Made by a program: the position numbers and the translations under genes. Of a stretch of DNA of 58,612 nt, positions 26,560-34,649 are shown one piece after another (the stretch's first letter is position 1; each line of letters starts with the position of its first letter). The notes under the pieces were generated by a model. That model had not been told where the DNA came from, did not search any database, and was given only the letters and a program-made list of their open reading frames with translations. This stretch comes from CAZBMJ01 sp964493205 (GTDB lineage Bacteria > Myxococcota > UBA727 > JABDBI01), in contig CAZBMJ010000010.1 of NCBI GenBank assembly GCA_964493205.1, positions 1-58,612 on the forward strand. Reading direction: 5' to 3'.

Positions 26560-26774
26560 CTATTCATATTGAAAATGGTTTATTACTATGGCTGCAAAGT
26601 CATCACTAGTTTTATAGATTTTACAAACTTCTTGGGGCAAAGCATGCCAATAAGGTAATAAAGCTTTAGTATGAAGAAGCGAAGACAAAACTTTTGCATT
26701 TCCCCAAATAATCAACTGTCCAATAGCTGGTTCATAAAAACTTAGCGCAAGGATATTAATTCGTAAGTAACGAG
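26560..26774 (-). pseudogene. Unidentified gene remnant
   Basis: In the 417-bp gap 26420-26836, one minus-strand frame stays open for about 70 codons without a plausible start and reads like real protein (LALSFYEPAIGQLIIWGNAK, PYWHALPQEVCKIY, ending NHFQYE). It lacks a ribosome site and an N terminus, so it is probably the C-terminal remnant of a lost gene. Family not recognised. The rest of the gap, including a GC-richer stretch at 26768-26815, shows nothing else. Confidence 0.4.
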
Positions 26775-26836
26775 GCTACTAGCCTTGCCCCAAAGCCAAC
26801 TAGCAAGCTTTAGCGCTACGTGGATCAGGGGGAAAT

Positions 26837-28408
26837 ATGAAAAAAATAATTTTAATTCTATTTTTATCAAACGTAGTTTTTGCTCGTGAACCTATTCATG
26901 TGCAGCTTCTGGGTATAAATGATTTTCATGGCAATCTTGAGCCGCCTATGGGCAGTGTTGGAGAAATCAATGGTATAAAAGCTGGTGGAGTTGAATATTT
27001 GGCAACTCATATTAAAAATTTGCGTCAAGGCCATGAATATTCAGTGACAGTATCTGCTGGTGATTTATTTGGTGCCAGTCCACTGCTTTCTGCCATGTTT
27101 AAAGAAGAGCCCACTATTGAAGCGATGAATTTGCTAGGTCTTGATCTGAATGCGGTGGGTAATCACGAGTTTGATAAAGGTTGGCGCCAATTATTAAAGC
27201 ATCAGGAACAGGCACAATTTGGTTTTCTTGCAGCCAATGTAGTGATAAATAGTACCCAAAAAACTCTTTTTCCAGGCTATCAAATTCGTGAATTTGGTCC
27301 AGTGAAAGTAGCTTTTATTGGAGTTGTCCTAGAAGGCATGGAAAAATTTTCAACAGCACAAAGCATTGAAGGACTTTCCTTCTTTGATGAAGCAGACACC
27401 ATAAATGCATTGATACCAGAGCTTGAAAAAAAAGGTGTGCAAACTATCGTAGTGCTTATTCATGAGGGTGGTTTGCCCACTGGTGGCTTTAACGAATGCC
27501 CAGGTATATCTGGACCAATTCTAGATATTGCCAATAGATTAAGCGAGCAAGTAGGGGTAATTTTGAGTGGCCATACCCATCAAGCCTATAATTGTGTGAT
27601 TAATAATAAGCTTGTGACCAGCGCTGCTTCCAATGGTCGCTTGGTGACTGAGATTGATTTAGTTCTTGATCCACAAAATGGTAAAATGCTTTCTGCTCAG
27701 GGTAATAATCTTATCGTAAGCCGTGAAGTTATTAAAGATGCTGATCAAACCGCCCTAATAAAAAAATATAAAGACATCGCAGCTCCCATCGCTAATAAAG
27801 TCATAGGTCATGTTGTAAAAGACTTGTCTAAAGTCAAGAATGCAGCTGGTGAATCCATGCTGGGTAAAGTACTTGCAGATGCTCAATTAGAAGCCTCAGC
27901 TTTGGCAGATATAGCCTTTGTGAATCCCGGTGGCATACGTACTGATTTAACTTTTGCAAGCAGTCCAGCCAATGAAGGCGACGGTAATGTGACATTTAGT
28001 GAAGCTTTCTCTGTGTTGCCCTTTGGTAATAATTTAATAAGCATGAATCTTAATGGACAACAAATAATTGAACTTTTAGAAGAGCAATTCTTGGGTGGCG
28101 AATCTAGCACAATTCCTATTTTACAAATCTCTCAAGGTTTTTCTTATACCTATATGAAAAATGCGCCGATACATCATAAAATTAAGCCAGAAAGCATAAT
28201 GATTAACGGCCAAGGGCTAGAGCCTTTAAGAACTTATGGTGTAGTTGCCAATGCCTTTCTTGCTGAAGGGGGCGATGGATTTAGCATTTTTAAAAAAGGT
28301 ACCAATCGTCAAGTAGGGGTAAGCGATATTGAAGCGCTTACGAGATATCTTGAAAATCATTCACCAGTGCTGGGCGTAGAAGAAGCGCGAGTTACTTTTT
28401 TGCCATAA
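26837..28408 (+). CDS. 5'-nucleotidase / UshA-like metallophosphatase, exported
   Basis: 523 residues with a signal peptide (MKKIILILFLSNVVFA). The N-terminal metallophosphatase domain has LGINDFHGN (D29, H31), VSAGDLFGAS, VGNHEFDKG and LSGHTHQAY, giving the complete dimetal site. The C-terminal 5'-nucleotidase domain has VNPGGIRTDL, LPFGNNLI and the substrate-stacking region AFLAEGGDGFSIF. Such periplasmic enzymes hydrolyse nucleotides or UDP-sugars to salvageable nucleosides and phosphate. SD AGGGGGAAAT precedes the ATG. Monocistronic. Length and motifs match the family. Confidence 0.92.
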   Translation: MKKIILILFLSNVVFAREPIHVQLLGINDFHGNLEPPMGSVGEINGIKAGGVEYLATHIKNLRQGHEYSVTVSAGDLFGASPLLSAMFKEEPTIEAMNLLGLDLNAVGNHEFDKGWRQLLKHQEQAQFGFLAANVVINSTQKTLFPGYQIREFGPVKVAFIGVVLEGMEKFSTAQSIEGLSFFDEADTINALIPELEKKGVQTIVVLIHEGGLPTGGFNECPGISGPILDIANRLSEQVGVILSGHTHQAYNCVINNKLVTSAASNGRLVTEIDLVLDPQNGKMLSAQGNNLIVSREVIKDADQTALIKKYKDIAAPIANKVIGHVVKDLSKVKNAAGESMLGKVLADAQLEASALADIAFVNPGGIRTDLTFASSPANEGDGNVTFSEAFSVLPFGNNLISMNLNGQQIIELLEEQFLGGESSTIPILQISQGFSYTYMKNAPIHHKIKPESIMINGQGLEPLRTYGVVANAFLAEGGDGFSIFKKGTNRQVGVSDIEALTRYLENHSPVLGVEEARVTFLP

Positions 28409-28431
28409 AAAAATGGGCTTTCAATCCACCT

Positions 28432-28448
28432 TGCTGTCATAGACAGCA
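28432..28448 (+). terminator. Small hairpin after the 5'-nucleotidase gene
   Basis: TGCTGTC and GACAGCA form a perfect 7-bp stem with a 3-nt loop 24 bp after the stop codon. No T tract follows, so it may only slow or protect the transcript end. Confidence 0.35.
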
Positions 28449-28587
28449 TTGTCAAAAATAATAGAATAAAAGATATTATTTATAATGAATAATTCTGGCT
28501 TATTTTTATATGTTTAATTCGCCCTCTTTCCAAAAAAATAAAATTAGATTAAACCCTTATTTTACTCTTAATTTTATGGAGCCCTAC

Positions 28588-29928
28588 ATGAATGAACCTA
28601 AGCGCGAACAATGGAAAAGCCGTCTTGGCTTTATCCTAGCAACTTCAGGGGCATCGATTGGCTTAGGTAATATTCAGCGGTTTCCTTATTTAACAGCCAA
28701 GTTTGGTGGTGGTCTTTTTGTTTTGCTTTATTTATTGAGTGTTTTATTCTTAGGTATTCCTTTAATCTTAAATGAATTTGCTATTGGTCGTTATGCTAAA
28801 AAAAATCCTTTTGCTGCTATTAAAACTATTAAGCAGCATGGTCTTTGGAAGTATGTGGGTTTTTTGGGTATTTTAGTAGCTTTTTTTATTTTGTCTTACT
28901 ATGTAGTTATTGCTGGTTGGACATTAGGCTATGTTTTTAATTTGAGTTTTGGTAATCTTCCAAATCTTACTAAGTTTAGTGCTGATAGTTATAACGTAGT
29001 AGGTTGCATGAGTCTTGTATTATTGGCCGTAGTTTTTTTAGTTCAGGGAGGCTTACAAAAAGGAATTGAAAGATGGAGTAAAATATTAATGCCTATTCTT
29101 TTAATTCTTTTACTTTTATTAGTAGTACGCTCTTTATCATTACCAAATAGTTTTGAAGGTCTAGCATTTTATTTTTCTCCCAACTGGAGTGATTTTAGCC
29201 CTAAAATTTTATTATATGCTTTAGGACAAGCTTTTTTTTCTCTTTGTGTGGGTGAAGCAGTATTAATAACCTATGGCAGCTATGCTTCAAAAAATGAGGA
29301 TTTAGTAGCTTCTGGCATTTCAGTAGCTTTTTTTGATACTCTTGTAGCGCTTTTGGCTGGTTTATTAATTTTTCCAGCACTTTTTTCTTCTGGTAAAACA
29401 TTTGAGCCTGGCATGGGGCTTATATTTGAAGTGATTCCTACTATTTTTATGGATTTACCTTTTGGCAATTTTATTGGAGCGGCTTTTTTCTTGATGCTAT
29501 TTTTTGCAGCTTTTACTACCTGTGTAGCGCTATTGCAAATGCCAGTAGCATTTTTAAGCGAATCTACTTCGTGGTCTACAAAAAAATCTACTTGGATACT
29601 AGGTATAAGTGCTTTATTAATAGGAATTCCATCTGCCTTATCAAAAGGGGCTTCTGAGTATCTAACCAACTTTAGAATTCCTTTTATAGACGAAGTAGGT
29701 ATCTATGACATTATGGATTTTATTTGGGGCAGTTTAGGCATGGTTATGGGTGGATTACTTTTAGCTATTTTTACTGGGTGGATATGGGGCACAAAGCAAG
29801 CTGTACAAGAGTTACAAGAAGGTTGTAGCTTTTTTACCTGGCAAGCTAAAATCTGGAGTTTTATCATTAAGTATCTGGCTCCCATAATTATTTTAGCCAT
29901 ACTTGCCAGTGTTTTATTGGGAATTTAG
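28588..29928 (+). CDS. NSS-family sodium-dependent symporter
   Basis: 446 residues from the ATG at 28588, chosen because GGAG lies 6 nt upstream and the family N terminus (REQWKSRLGFILATSGASIG) follows directly; upstream ATGs at 28510 and 28577 are less likely. The sodium-site segment LGNIQRFPYLTAKFGGG of TM1 is conserved (normally GNxWRFPY; here Gln replaces Trp). About eleven or twelve membrane helices follow. Bacterial relatives (LeuT, MhsT, TnaT) import amino acids with sodium. Substrate not predictable. Monocistronic. Confidence 0.9.
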   Translation: MNEPKREQWKSRLGFILATSGASIGLGNIQRFPYLTAKFGGGLFVLLYLLSVLFLGIPLILNEFAIGRYAKKNPFAAIKTIKQHGLWKYVGFLGILVAFFILSYYVVIAGWTLGYVFNLSFGNLPNLTKFSADSYNVVGCMSLVLLAVVFLVQGGLQKGIERWSKILMPILLILLLLLVVRSLSLPNSFEGLAFYFSPNWSDFSPKILLYALGQAFFSLCVGEAVLITYGSYASKNEDLVASGISVAFFDTLVALLAGLLIFPALFSSGKTFEPGMGLIFEVIPTIFMDLPFGNFIGAAFFLMLFFAAFTTCVALLQMPVAFLSESTSWSTKKSTWILGISALLIGIPSALSKGASEYLTNFRIPFIDEVGIYDIMDFIWGSLGMVMGGLLLAIFTGWIWGTKQAVQELQEGCSFFTWQAKIWSFIIKYLAPIIILAILASVLLGI

Positions 29929-30065
29929 ATTAAAAATTTTTAAAATAGCATGCTTAGTAAGTATTAATAACTATGGCTTTCTTTTGCCTATTTAATATGA
30001 TTTAATAGTGATAATAATTCCTGATTATATTTTTTAATTATCTATTTAAATTTTTAAGGTCTAAT

Positions 30066-31238
30066 ATGAAAAAAAATATCAATATATTTCTTATATTTTC
30101 TACGTTGTTAATGATTAACTTTTCCCTTATGTCCTTATCAATGGCTGGAGGATACAATTGTACATTGCTTCTTGATACAAATGGCAATGTATGGAGTTTT
30201 GGTGGGGGAAGTGATGGTCAGTTAGGTCATGGAGATACAGTAAATCAACTTTCTCCCAAACAAATCGATAATCTTACACCTATAGTTTTAATTGCGGCGA
30301 GCGCTCATCATTCATTGCTTCTTGATACAAATGGCAATGTATGGAGTTTTGGTGAAGGAAGTTATGGCAAATTAGGTCATGGAGATACAGTAAATCAACT
30401 TTCTCCCAAACAAATTGATAATCTTCCACCTATAGTTTCAATTGCGGTGGGTGAGAATCATTCATTGCTTCTTGATGCAAATGGCAATGTATGGAGTTTT
30501 GGTGGAGGAAGTGATGGTCAGTTAGGTCATGGAAATAAAGAACATCAACTTTTCCCCAAACAAATTAATAATCTTCCAAAAATAGTCTCAATTGTTGTAG
30601 GAGGTTTTCATAGCTTGCTTCTTGATACAAATGGCAATGTATGGAGCTTTGGTGCGGGATTTTATGGTCAATTAGGCGATGGAACTAGAGAAAGACTACT
30701 TTCTCCCAAACAAATCGATAATCTTCCACCTATAGTTTCAATTGCTGCGGGCTCGATGTATACATTGCTTCTTACTGAAGATGGCAAAGTATTTAGTTGT
30801 GGTCGTGCAGAGCGTGGTCAATTAGGGCATGCAACTATAGAAAATCAGCTTTCCCCCAAACAAATCGATAATCTTCCACCTATAGTTTCAATTGCTGCGG
30901 GTGAGGGGCATACATTGCTTCTTACTGAAGATGGCAAAGTATTTAGTTGTGGTCGTGCAGAGCGTGGTCAATTAGGGCATGCAACTATAGAAAATCAGCT
31001 TTCCCCCAAACAAATCGATAATCTTCCACCTATAGTTTCAATTGCTGTAGGATGTTTTCATAGCTTGCTTCTTGATACAAATGGCAATGTATGGAGCTTT
31101 GGTGAAGGAAGTTATGGTCAGCTAGGTCACGGAACTAGCGAAGATCAACTTTTTCCCAAACAAATCGATAATCTTCCTAAAGTAGGGCAGTCAACCGCTA
31201 AAAGATTTGGTGCTACTAAAAGTGCTAGAAAATTGTAG
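30066..31238 (+). CDS. Secreted RCC1-repeat beta-propeller protein
   Basis: 390 residues. An N-terminal signal peptide (residues ~1-28, ending SMAGG) is followed by seven RCC1 repeats of exactly 50 residues with the core LLLDTNGNVWSFG...GQLGHG...LSPKQIDNLPPI, and a 19-residue basic tail. Seven repeats fit a closed seven-blade propeller. RCC1 domains are guanine-nucleotide exchange or chromatin-binding modules in eukaryotes, and Legionella uses RCC1 effectors against Ran, so a host target is plausible but unproven. Repeats 5 and 6 are almost identical in DNA (30761-30897 and 30911-31047), indicating recent duplication or conversion. An RCC1 fragment also lies at 38766-38953. Confidence 0.85.
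   Translation: MKKNINIFLIFSTLLMINFSLMSLSMAGGYNCTLLLDTNGNVWSFGGGSDGQLGHGDTVNQLSPKQIDNLTPIVLIAASAHHSLLLDTNGNVWSFGEGSYGKLGHGDTVNQLSPKQIDNLPPIVSIAVGENHSLLLDANGNVWSFGGGSDGQLGHGNKEHQLFPKQINNLPKIVSIVVGGFHSLLLDTNGNVWSFGAGFYGQLGDGTRERLLSPKQIDNLPPIVSIAAGSMYTLLLTEDGKVFSCGRAERGQLGHATIENQLSPKQIDNLPPIVSIAAGEGHTLLLTEDGKVFSCGRAERGQLGHATIENQLSPKQIDNLPPIVSIAVGCFHSLLLDTNGNVWSFGEGSYGQLGHGTSEDQLFPKQIDNLPKVGQSTAKRFGATKSARKL
30761..31047 (+). repeat. Near-identical 150-bp tandem repeat within the RCC1 gene
   Basis: The DNA of blades 5 and 6 is virtually identical over about 135 bp at a period of 150 bp, while other blades have diverged. Such repeats allow slippage or conversion to change blade number. Confidence 0.8.
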
Positions 31239-31241
31239 TAA

Positions 31242-31919
31242 TTATATTATTTTATAATAAATAGTTGGATCAGGTAGTTGAGCATCTATAAAGCCTTTAT
31301 GCCTATAAAAGCACGCCGAGCACACTCCACAAGCGAGGCTTTCTTTGGGGTCATAGCAACTATGGGTTAGGGAATAATCAACCCCTAAGTTAGTACCAAT
31401 TTGAATGATTTGGGCTTTGCTTAAGTTAACTAATGGGGCTCTAATACTAATTTTATTGCCTAAAACACTTTCTTTGGTAGCTAAATTAGCCATTTTTTCA
31501 AATGCGTTAATATAATCAGGCCGACAATCTGGATAACCAGAATAGTCATGAATATTAGCACCAAAAAATATAGTTTGAGCCTTAGTTACTTCGGCATAGG
31601 CAAGAGCTAGGGAAAGCATAATAGTATTTCTGGCAGGTACATAGGTATTGGGAATAGATGTTTCTTGTTCATTATGAACTTTAACATCTAATTGGTCCGT
31701 TAATGAAGAACCACCAAAAAGCCTTAAGTCTAGATTGAGTATTTTATGTTCTGCTGCACCCAAAGAAGCAGCTACTCTTTTGGCAGCTATGAGTTCAACC
31801 TCGTTGCGTTGGCCATAAAATACCGACAAGGCATAGACTAAAAAGCCTTCGCTTTTTGCGATGGCCAAGGTAGTAGACGAATCAAGTCCGCCTGATAATA
31901 ATAAAACTGCTTTTTTCAT
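31242..31919 (-). CDS. queC: 7-cyano-7-deazaguanine synthase (QueC)
   Basis: 225 residues, the family length. It converts 7-carboxy-7-deazaguanine to preQ0 with ATP and ammonia, in queuosine biosynthesis. The PP-loop LLSGGLDSSTTLAIA binds ATP. VPARNTIMLSLALAYAE and GANIHDYSGYPDCRPDYINAF are typical. The zinc site is the C-terminal cysteine set in HSCYDPKESLACGVCSACFY. No other queuosine genes lie nearby. Convergent with the RCC1 gene with a 3-bp gap. Confidence 0.95.
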   Translation of the reverse strand: MKKAVLLLSGGLDSSTTLAIAKSEGFLVYALSVFYGQRNEVELIAAKRVAASLGAAEHKILNLDLRLFGGSSLTDQLDVKVHNEQETSIPNTYVPARNTIMLSLALAYAEVTKAQTIFFGANIHDYSGYPDCRPDYINAFEKMANLATKESVLGNKISIRAPLVNLSKAQIIQIGTNLGVDYSLTHSCYDPKESLACGVCSACFYRHKGFIDAQLPDPTIYYKII

Positions 31920-31946
31920 GAGCTTTTTATAGCTAATTAATTATCA

Positions 31947-31981
31947 AAAGCCAATACTGGCTTTTAAGCAAATTAATCTAA
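31947..31981 (+). repeat. 35-bp direct repeat, left copy, flanking the DUF4143 ATPase gene
   Basis: AAAGCCAATACTGG followed by CTTTTAAGCAAATTAATCTAA matches 33232-33266 at 34 of 35 positions. The two copies bracket the ATPase gene and its upstream palindromes. A shorter piece (GCAAATTAATCTAA) recurs at 39147-39160. Confidence 0.8.
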
Positions 31982-31990
31982 GTATTTTAG

Positions 31991-33151
31991 TTATATAATC
32001 TTGCCGGCCCACAAGTCTTCTATAAAGCTTTTCCAATGTCTTATATTTATATTATTTGAAATAGTTTCAAACGGATCATGAGATACTAAATATAAATTTT
32101 TTATAATATTTTCTTCAGCTAACGCTTTTAAGCCTGATAAATCTTCCCTACTTACTCTTTTAGATGCTTTAATTTCTACGGCAGTATGGTTACCAATAAT
32201 AATATCAACTTCCATACCTGATTTACTACGCCAAAAACATAGTTCTTCATTTTTGCGTGTATAATCAAGATATGCTTTTATTTCTATTATTAGCCAATGT
32301 TCAAAAGATCTGCCATAAAGATCAGAATTTCTTTCTAAAGTATTAATTTGGGCTAATGTATTGGTTACACCCAAATCAAATAAAAAAAACTTTGAGGTAG
32401 AAATAGCTTTTCGTTTTTTAGATTTAATCCAAGGATTAAGTCTAAATCCTAATAAAGTATCTTCTAAAATAGAATAATGCTCTTTAATAGTGGAAGCAGC
32501 CATGCCTGTATCACTGGCTATTTGAGCAAAGTTGATTAACTGACCATTAGATAAAGCTGCAGTATGCAAAAAACGAGAAAATTGAGGTATTTTTCTTACA
32601 AGGCCTTCTGCTTGAATTTCCTCATATAAATAAGTTCTCACATAAGCATTGAGCTCTTCTTGTGGGTATTTACTAGAGTATACAGGAGCAAGGCCACCAT
32701 ACAAAAGATATTTATCTAAATCAAAATTAGGAATTTCTTTATAAACAAGGGGGAAAAGATGAGCAACCCATGCTCTTCCAGCTAATAAATTTGCATGTCC
32801 TCTTTTAAGTTTACGAGCACTGCTACCTGTTAGTAAAAACCTTAATCCTTTTTCTTCTATTAATCTATGAACTTCGTCTAATAAAGCTGGTACTTTTTGT
32901 ATTTCGTCAATTACTATCCATCCTAGATTTTTATTTTTTTGTAGCTCCGCATTAATCATACCTTCCAGTTCCCAAGGGGCGCTTGAAAGCTTAAAAAATA
33001 AATCAGTTTTAAGTAAATTAAAAAGTATAGCATCTTTGCTAAGCTGCTGTTTTATAAGAAAACTTTTTCCAGTAGCTCGTGGCCCCAGTAAAAAAAATGA
33101 CTTCTGCTCAAGCAAAAATGGTAAATTAATAATACGTTTAAATTCTAACAT
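31991..33151 (-). CDS. AAA+ ATPase with DUF4143 domain
   Basis: 386 residues. The N-terminal AAA_14 ATPase has Walker A LLGPRATGKSFLI and Walker B LGWIVIDEIQKVPAL followed by the sensor-1 LLTGSSARKLKRG. The C-terminal DUF4143 domain has FWRSKSGMEVDIIIGNHTAV and EIKASK, which resemble a PD-(D/E)xK-like core with E, D and E-x-K. Such ATPases are abundant, mobile, often in near-identical copies, and of uncertain role; toxin-antitoxin and defence functions have been suggested. There is no Shine-Dalgarno: the ATG abuts a TTGTTGA palindrome arm. The gene lies inside 35-bp direct repeats, so it looks like an inserted cassette. Confidence 0.88.
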   Translation of the reverse strand: MLEFKRIINLPFLLEQKSFFLLGPRATGKSFLIKQQLSKDAILFNLLKTDLFFKLSSAPWELEGMINAELQKNKNLGWIVIDEIQKVPALLDEVHRLIEEKGLRFLLTGSSARKLKRGHANLLAGRAWVAHLFPLVYKEIPNFDLDKYLLYGGLAPVYSSKYPQEELNAYVRTYLYEEIQAEGLVRKIPQFSRFLHTAALSNGQLINFAQIASDTGMAASTIKEHYSILEDTLLGFRLNPWIKSKKRKAISTSKFFLFDLGVTNTLAQINTLERNSDLYGRSFEHWLIIEIKAYLDYTRKNEELCFWRSKSGMEVDIIIGNHTAVEIKASKRVSREDLSGLKALAEENIIKNLYLVSHDPFETISNNINIRHWKSFIEDLWAGKII

Positions 33152-33208
33152 TCAACAATACTACCGTTGTTTGTCATGATAATCAACAATATAAACGTTG
33201 ATTATCAT
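33152..33208. promoter_or_regulatory. Paired palindromes upstream of the ATPase gene (operator-like)
   Basis: Two related inverted repeats sit directly upstream of the ATPase start. One is at 33153-33169 (CAAC...GTTG around AATACTACC). The other has perfect 12-bp arms at 33176-33187 and 33197-33208 (ATGATAATCAAC / GTTGATTATCAT). Both contain TCAACAAT then CGTTG, and their shared cores are 31 bp apart, about three helical turns, as expected for two dimers binding one DNA face. The larger one is followed by TTTTT on the plus strand and could instead act as a terminator. Confidence 0.5.
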
Positions 33209-33216
33209 TTTTGTAA
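33177..33216 (+). repeat. 40-bp perfect repeat containing a palindrome, left copy
   Basis: Identical to 39099-39138, including the palindrome TGATAATCAAC...GTTGATTATCA and the following TTTTTGTAA. The two copies flank the tolC-adaptor-macB operon together with the scrambled segment behind it. Confidence 0.85.
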
Positions 33217-33231
33217 ATTATTTAAGAAGTT

Positions 33232-33266
33232 AAAGCCAATACTGTCTTTTAAGCAAATTAATCTAA
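33232..33266 (+). repeat. 35-bp direct repeat, right copy, flanking the DUF4143 ATPase gene
   Basis: Matches 31947-31981 at 34 of 35 bases. The unit between the copies is about 1.25 kb and contains only the ATPase gene and its upstream palindromes. Confidence 0.8.
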
Positions 33267-33365
33267 TCTAGAACATGCTAAAAACAAAAATTAAATTACT
33301 TGGCTTATTAAAAACTCAAGTTATCTCCATTTACAGTTTTGCTCTAGCAAAATATTATCAGGCTT

Positions 33366-34649
33366 ATGAAAGTCATATATTTAATTTTTTTAAGCTTGAT
33401 TTTATCTAATTTATTATTGGCTTTTGATCTAAAGCAAGCTATAGACTTCGCCCTAAAAAATTCGCCCCAGTTAAAAGCAGCTCACAATCATATTGAAGCG
33501 CAAAGCTTGACTCAAAAAAATGCCTTTTATTCATTGTTGCCAGACTTACGACTTTCAGCCTCTCAAAGCCTTAATAAAACTTTGTTTCCAAGTGAAACCA
33601 AATTAAGCTTGCCAAGCGCTGTTGGGCTTAGTTTGGAACAGGTAATTTTTTCCAAATCAGCTAATATGGCTCGTTATGAAAAAGAAAAGCTAAATTATAA
33701 AGTTTCTTTGACTAAATGGGAGGAAATACGCGAAAATATTATTTTAGATGTTGCCAAAAATTATTATGAGTTTGTGCTTATTCATAAGCAACTAGAGCTT
33801 AAAAAGGCTAAATACGGCGCCGTAAAAACAGAGCTTGCTCGATTAAAATCAATGCATATGCAAGGTCTTAAAAGAAGAATTGACCTTATAAGATTGCAAG
33901 CACAGCTTGAACGCGAAAATATCCAGATTATTCAATCAACAAAAACGTTAGCTCAACAAGAAAATAATTTAAAATTAGCTCTTGGCTTATCGCTAAGCGA
34001 GCCACTTTTTGATCAAATTAAGTTCGTTATTGAAGATCCTAAAGAACTATTCAAAATATTACCCTTAGAAAAACCTAAGCTTGCGCTGAATAAAAGCAAT
34101 CAACGGTTTATTAACGAGCGGGAAGCTAATCAAGCTGATTACAAATTTAAAAAGAAAAGCTTATATCCTGAGCTGAATTTTAATGTGTCTCTTAATTATC
34201 AAAGAGCAGGGGAACTGCCAAAAGTGCTTGGTTCAGAAAGAAATATTTTTGGGAGTGTTGGACTGTTTTTGAGCTTTGACCAATTTTTATGGGGACAAAG
34301 CTCACGAGATGTAGCTATTAATGCTCATAATTTAGAAGCCAAAAATTATTTGTTGTCTGTGGAAGAGCTCAAACTAGAAAAAGAAGCGAGCGATTTAAGG
34401 GCTACTCTTAATGAACTTGAGCAAAGCTTTGCTCTTAACAAAAAACTTCTTGATTTGGAAAATGAAAATTATAAATATTTGAGTGCAGAATATCATCGTG
34501 GCAAAATCCAATATTTGGATCTGATTACCTCTATGAGTGCTGTTTTTGCGGCTAAAGATGGTTATTATTCTTCTTATTACAATTTGATTATTGCTGTAAT
34601 CAGCTTTTATCATCTGCAAGGTGATCTCTATGAAAAAATCGCTCTTTAA
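33366..34649 (+). CDS. TolC-family outer-membrane efflux protein
   Basis: 427 residues with a signal peptide (MKVIYLIFLSLILSNLLLAF). The two-fold OEP pattern is present: DLKQAIDFALKNSPQLKAAH near the N terminus, long coiled helices with YYEFVLIHKQLELKKAK, and a second half with ATLNELEQSFALNKKLLDLE and YHRGKIQYLDLITS. It forms the outer-membrane channel of a tripartite exporter. It overlaps the adaptor gene by 20 nt, so it is first in a three-gene operon with the adaptor and the MacB-like protein. Confidence 0.9.
   Translation: MKVIYLIFLSLILSNLLLAFDLKQAIDFALKNSPQLKAAHNHIEAQSLTQKNAFYSLLPDLRLSASQSLNKTLFPSETKLSLPSAVGLSLEQVIFSKSANMARYEKEKLNYKVSLTKWEEIRENIILDVAKNYYEFVLIHKQLELKKAKYGAVKTELARLKSMHMQGLKRRIDLIRLQAQLERENIQIIQSTKTLAQQENNLKLALGLSLSEPLFDQIKFVIEDPKELFKILPLEKPKLALNKSNQRFINEREANQADYKFKKKSLYPELNFNVSLNYQRAGELPKVLGSERNIFGSVGLFLSFDQFLWGQSSRDVAINAHNLEAKNYLLSVEELKLEKEASDLRATLNELEQSFALNKKLLDLENENYKYLSAEYHRGKIQYLDLITSMSAVFAAKDGYYSSYYNLIIAVISFYHLQGDLYEKIAL

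Noticed and set aside
30066..31238. RCC1 gene considered as a plain cytoplasmic regulator
   Set aside because: The N-terminal hydrophobic segment ending SMAGG is a good signal peptide, so export is more likely.
33176..33208. Palindrome considered as a CRISPR repeat or replication iteron
   Set aside because: Only two copies 5.9 kb apart, no regular spacing and no cas or rep genes.
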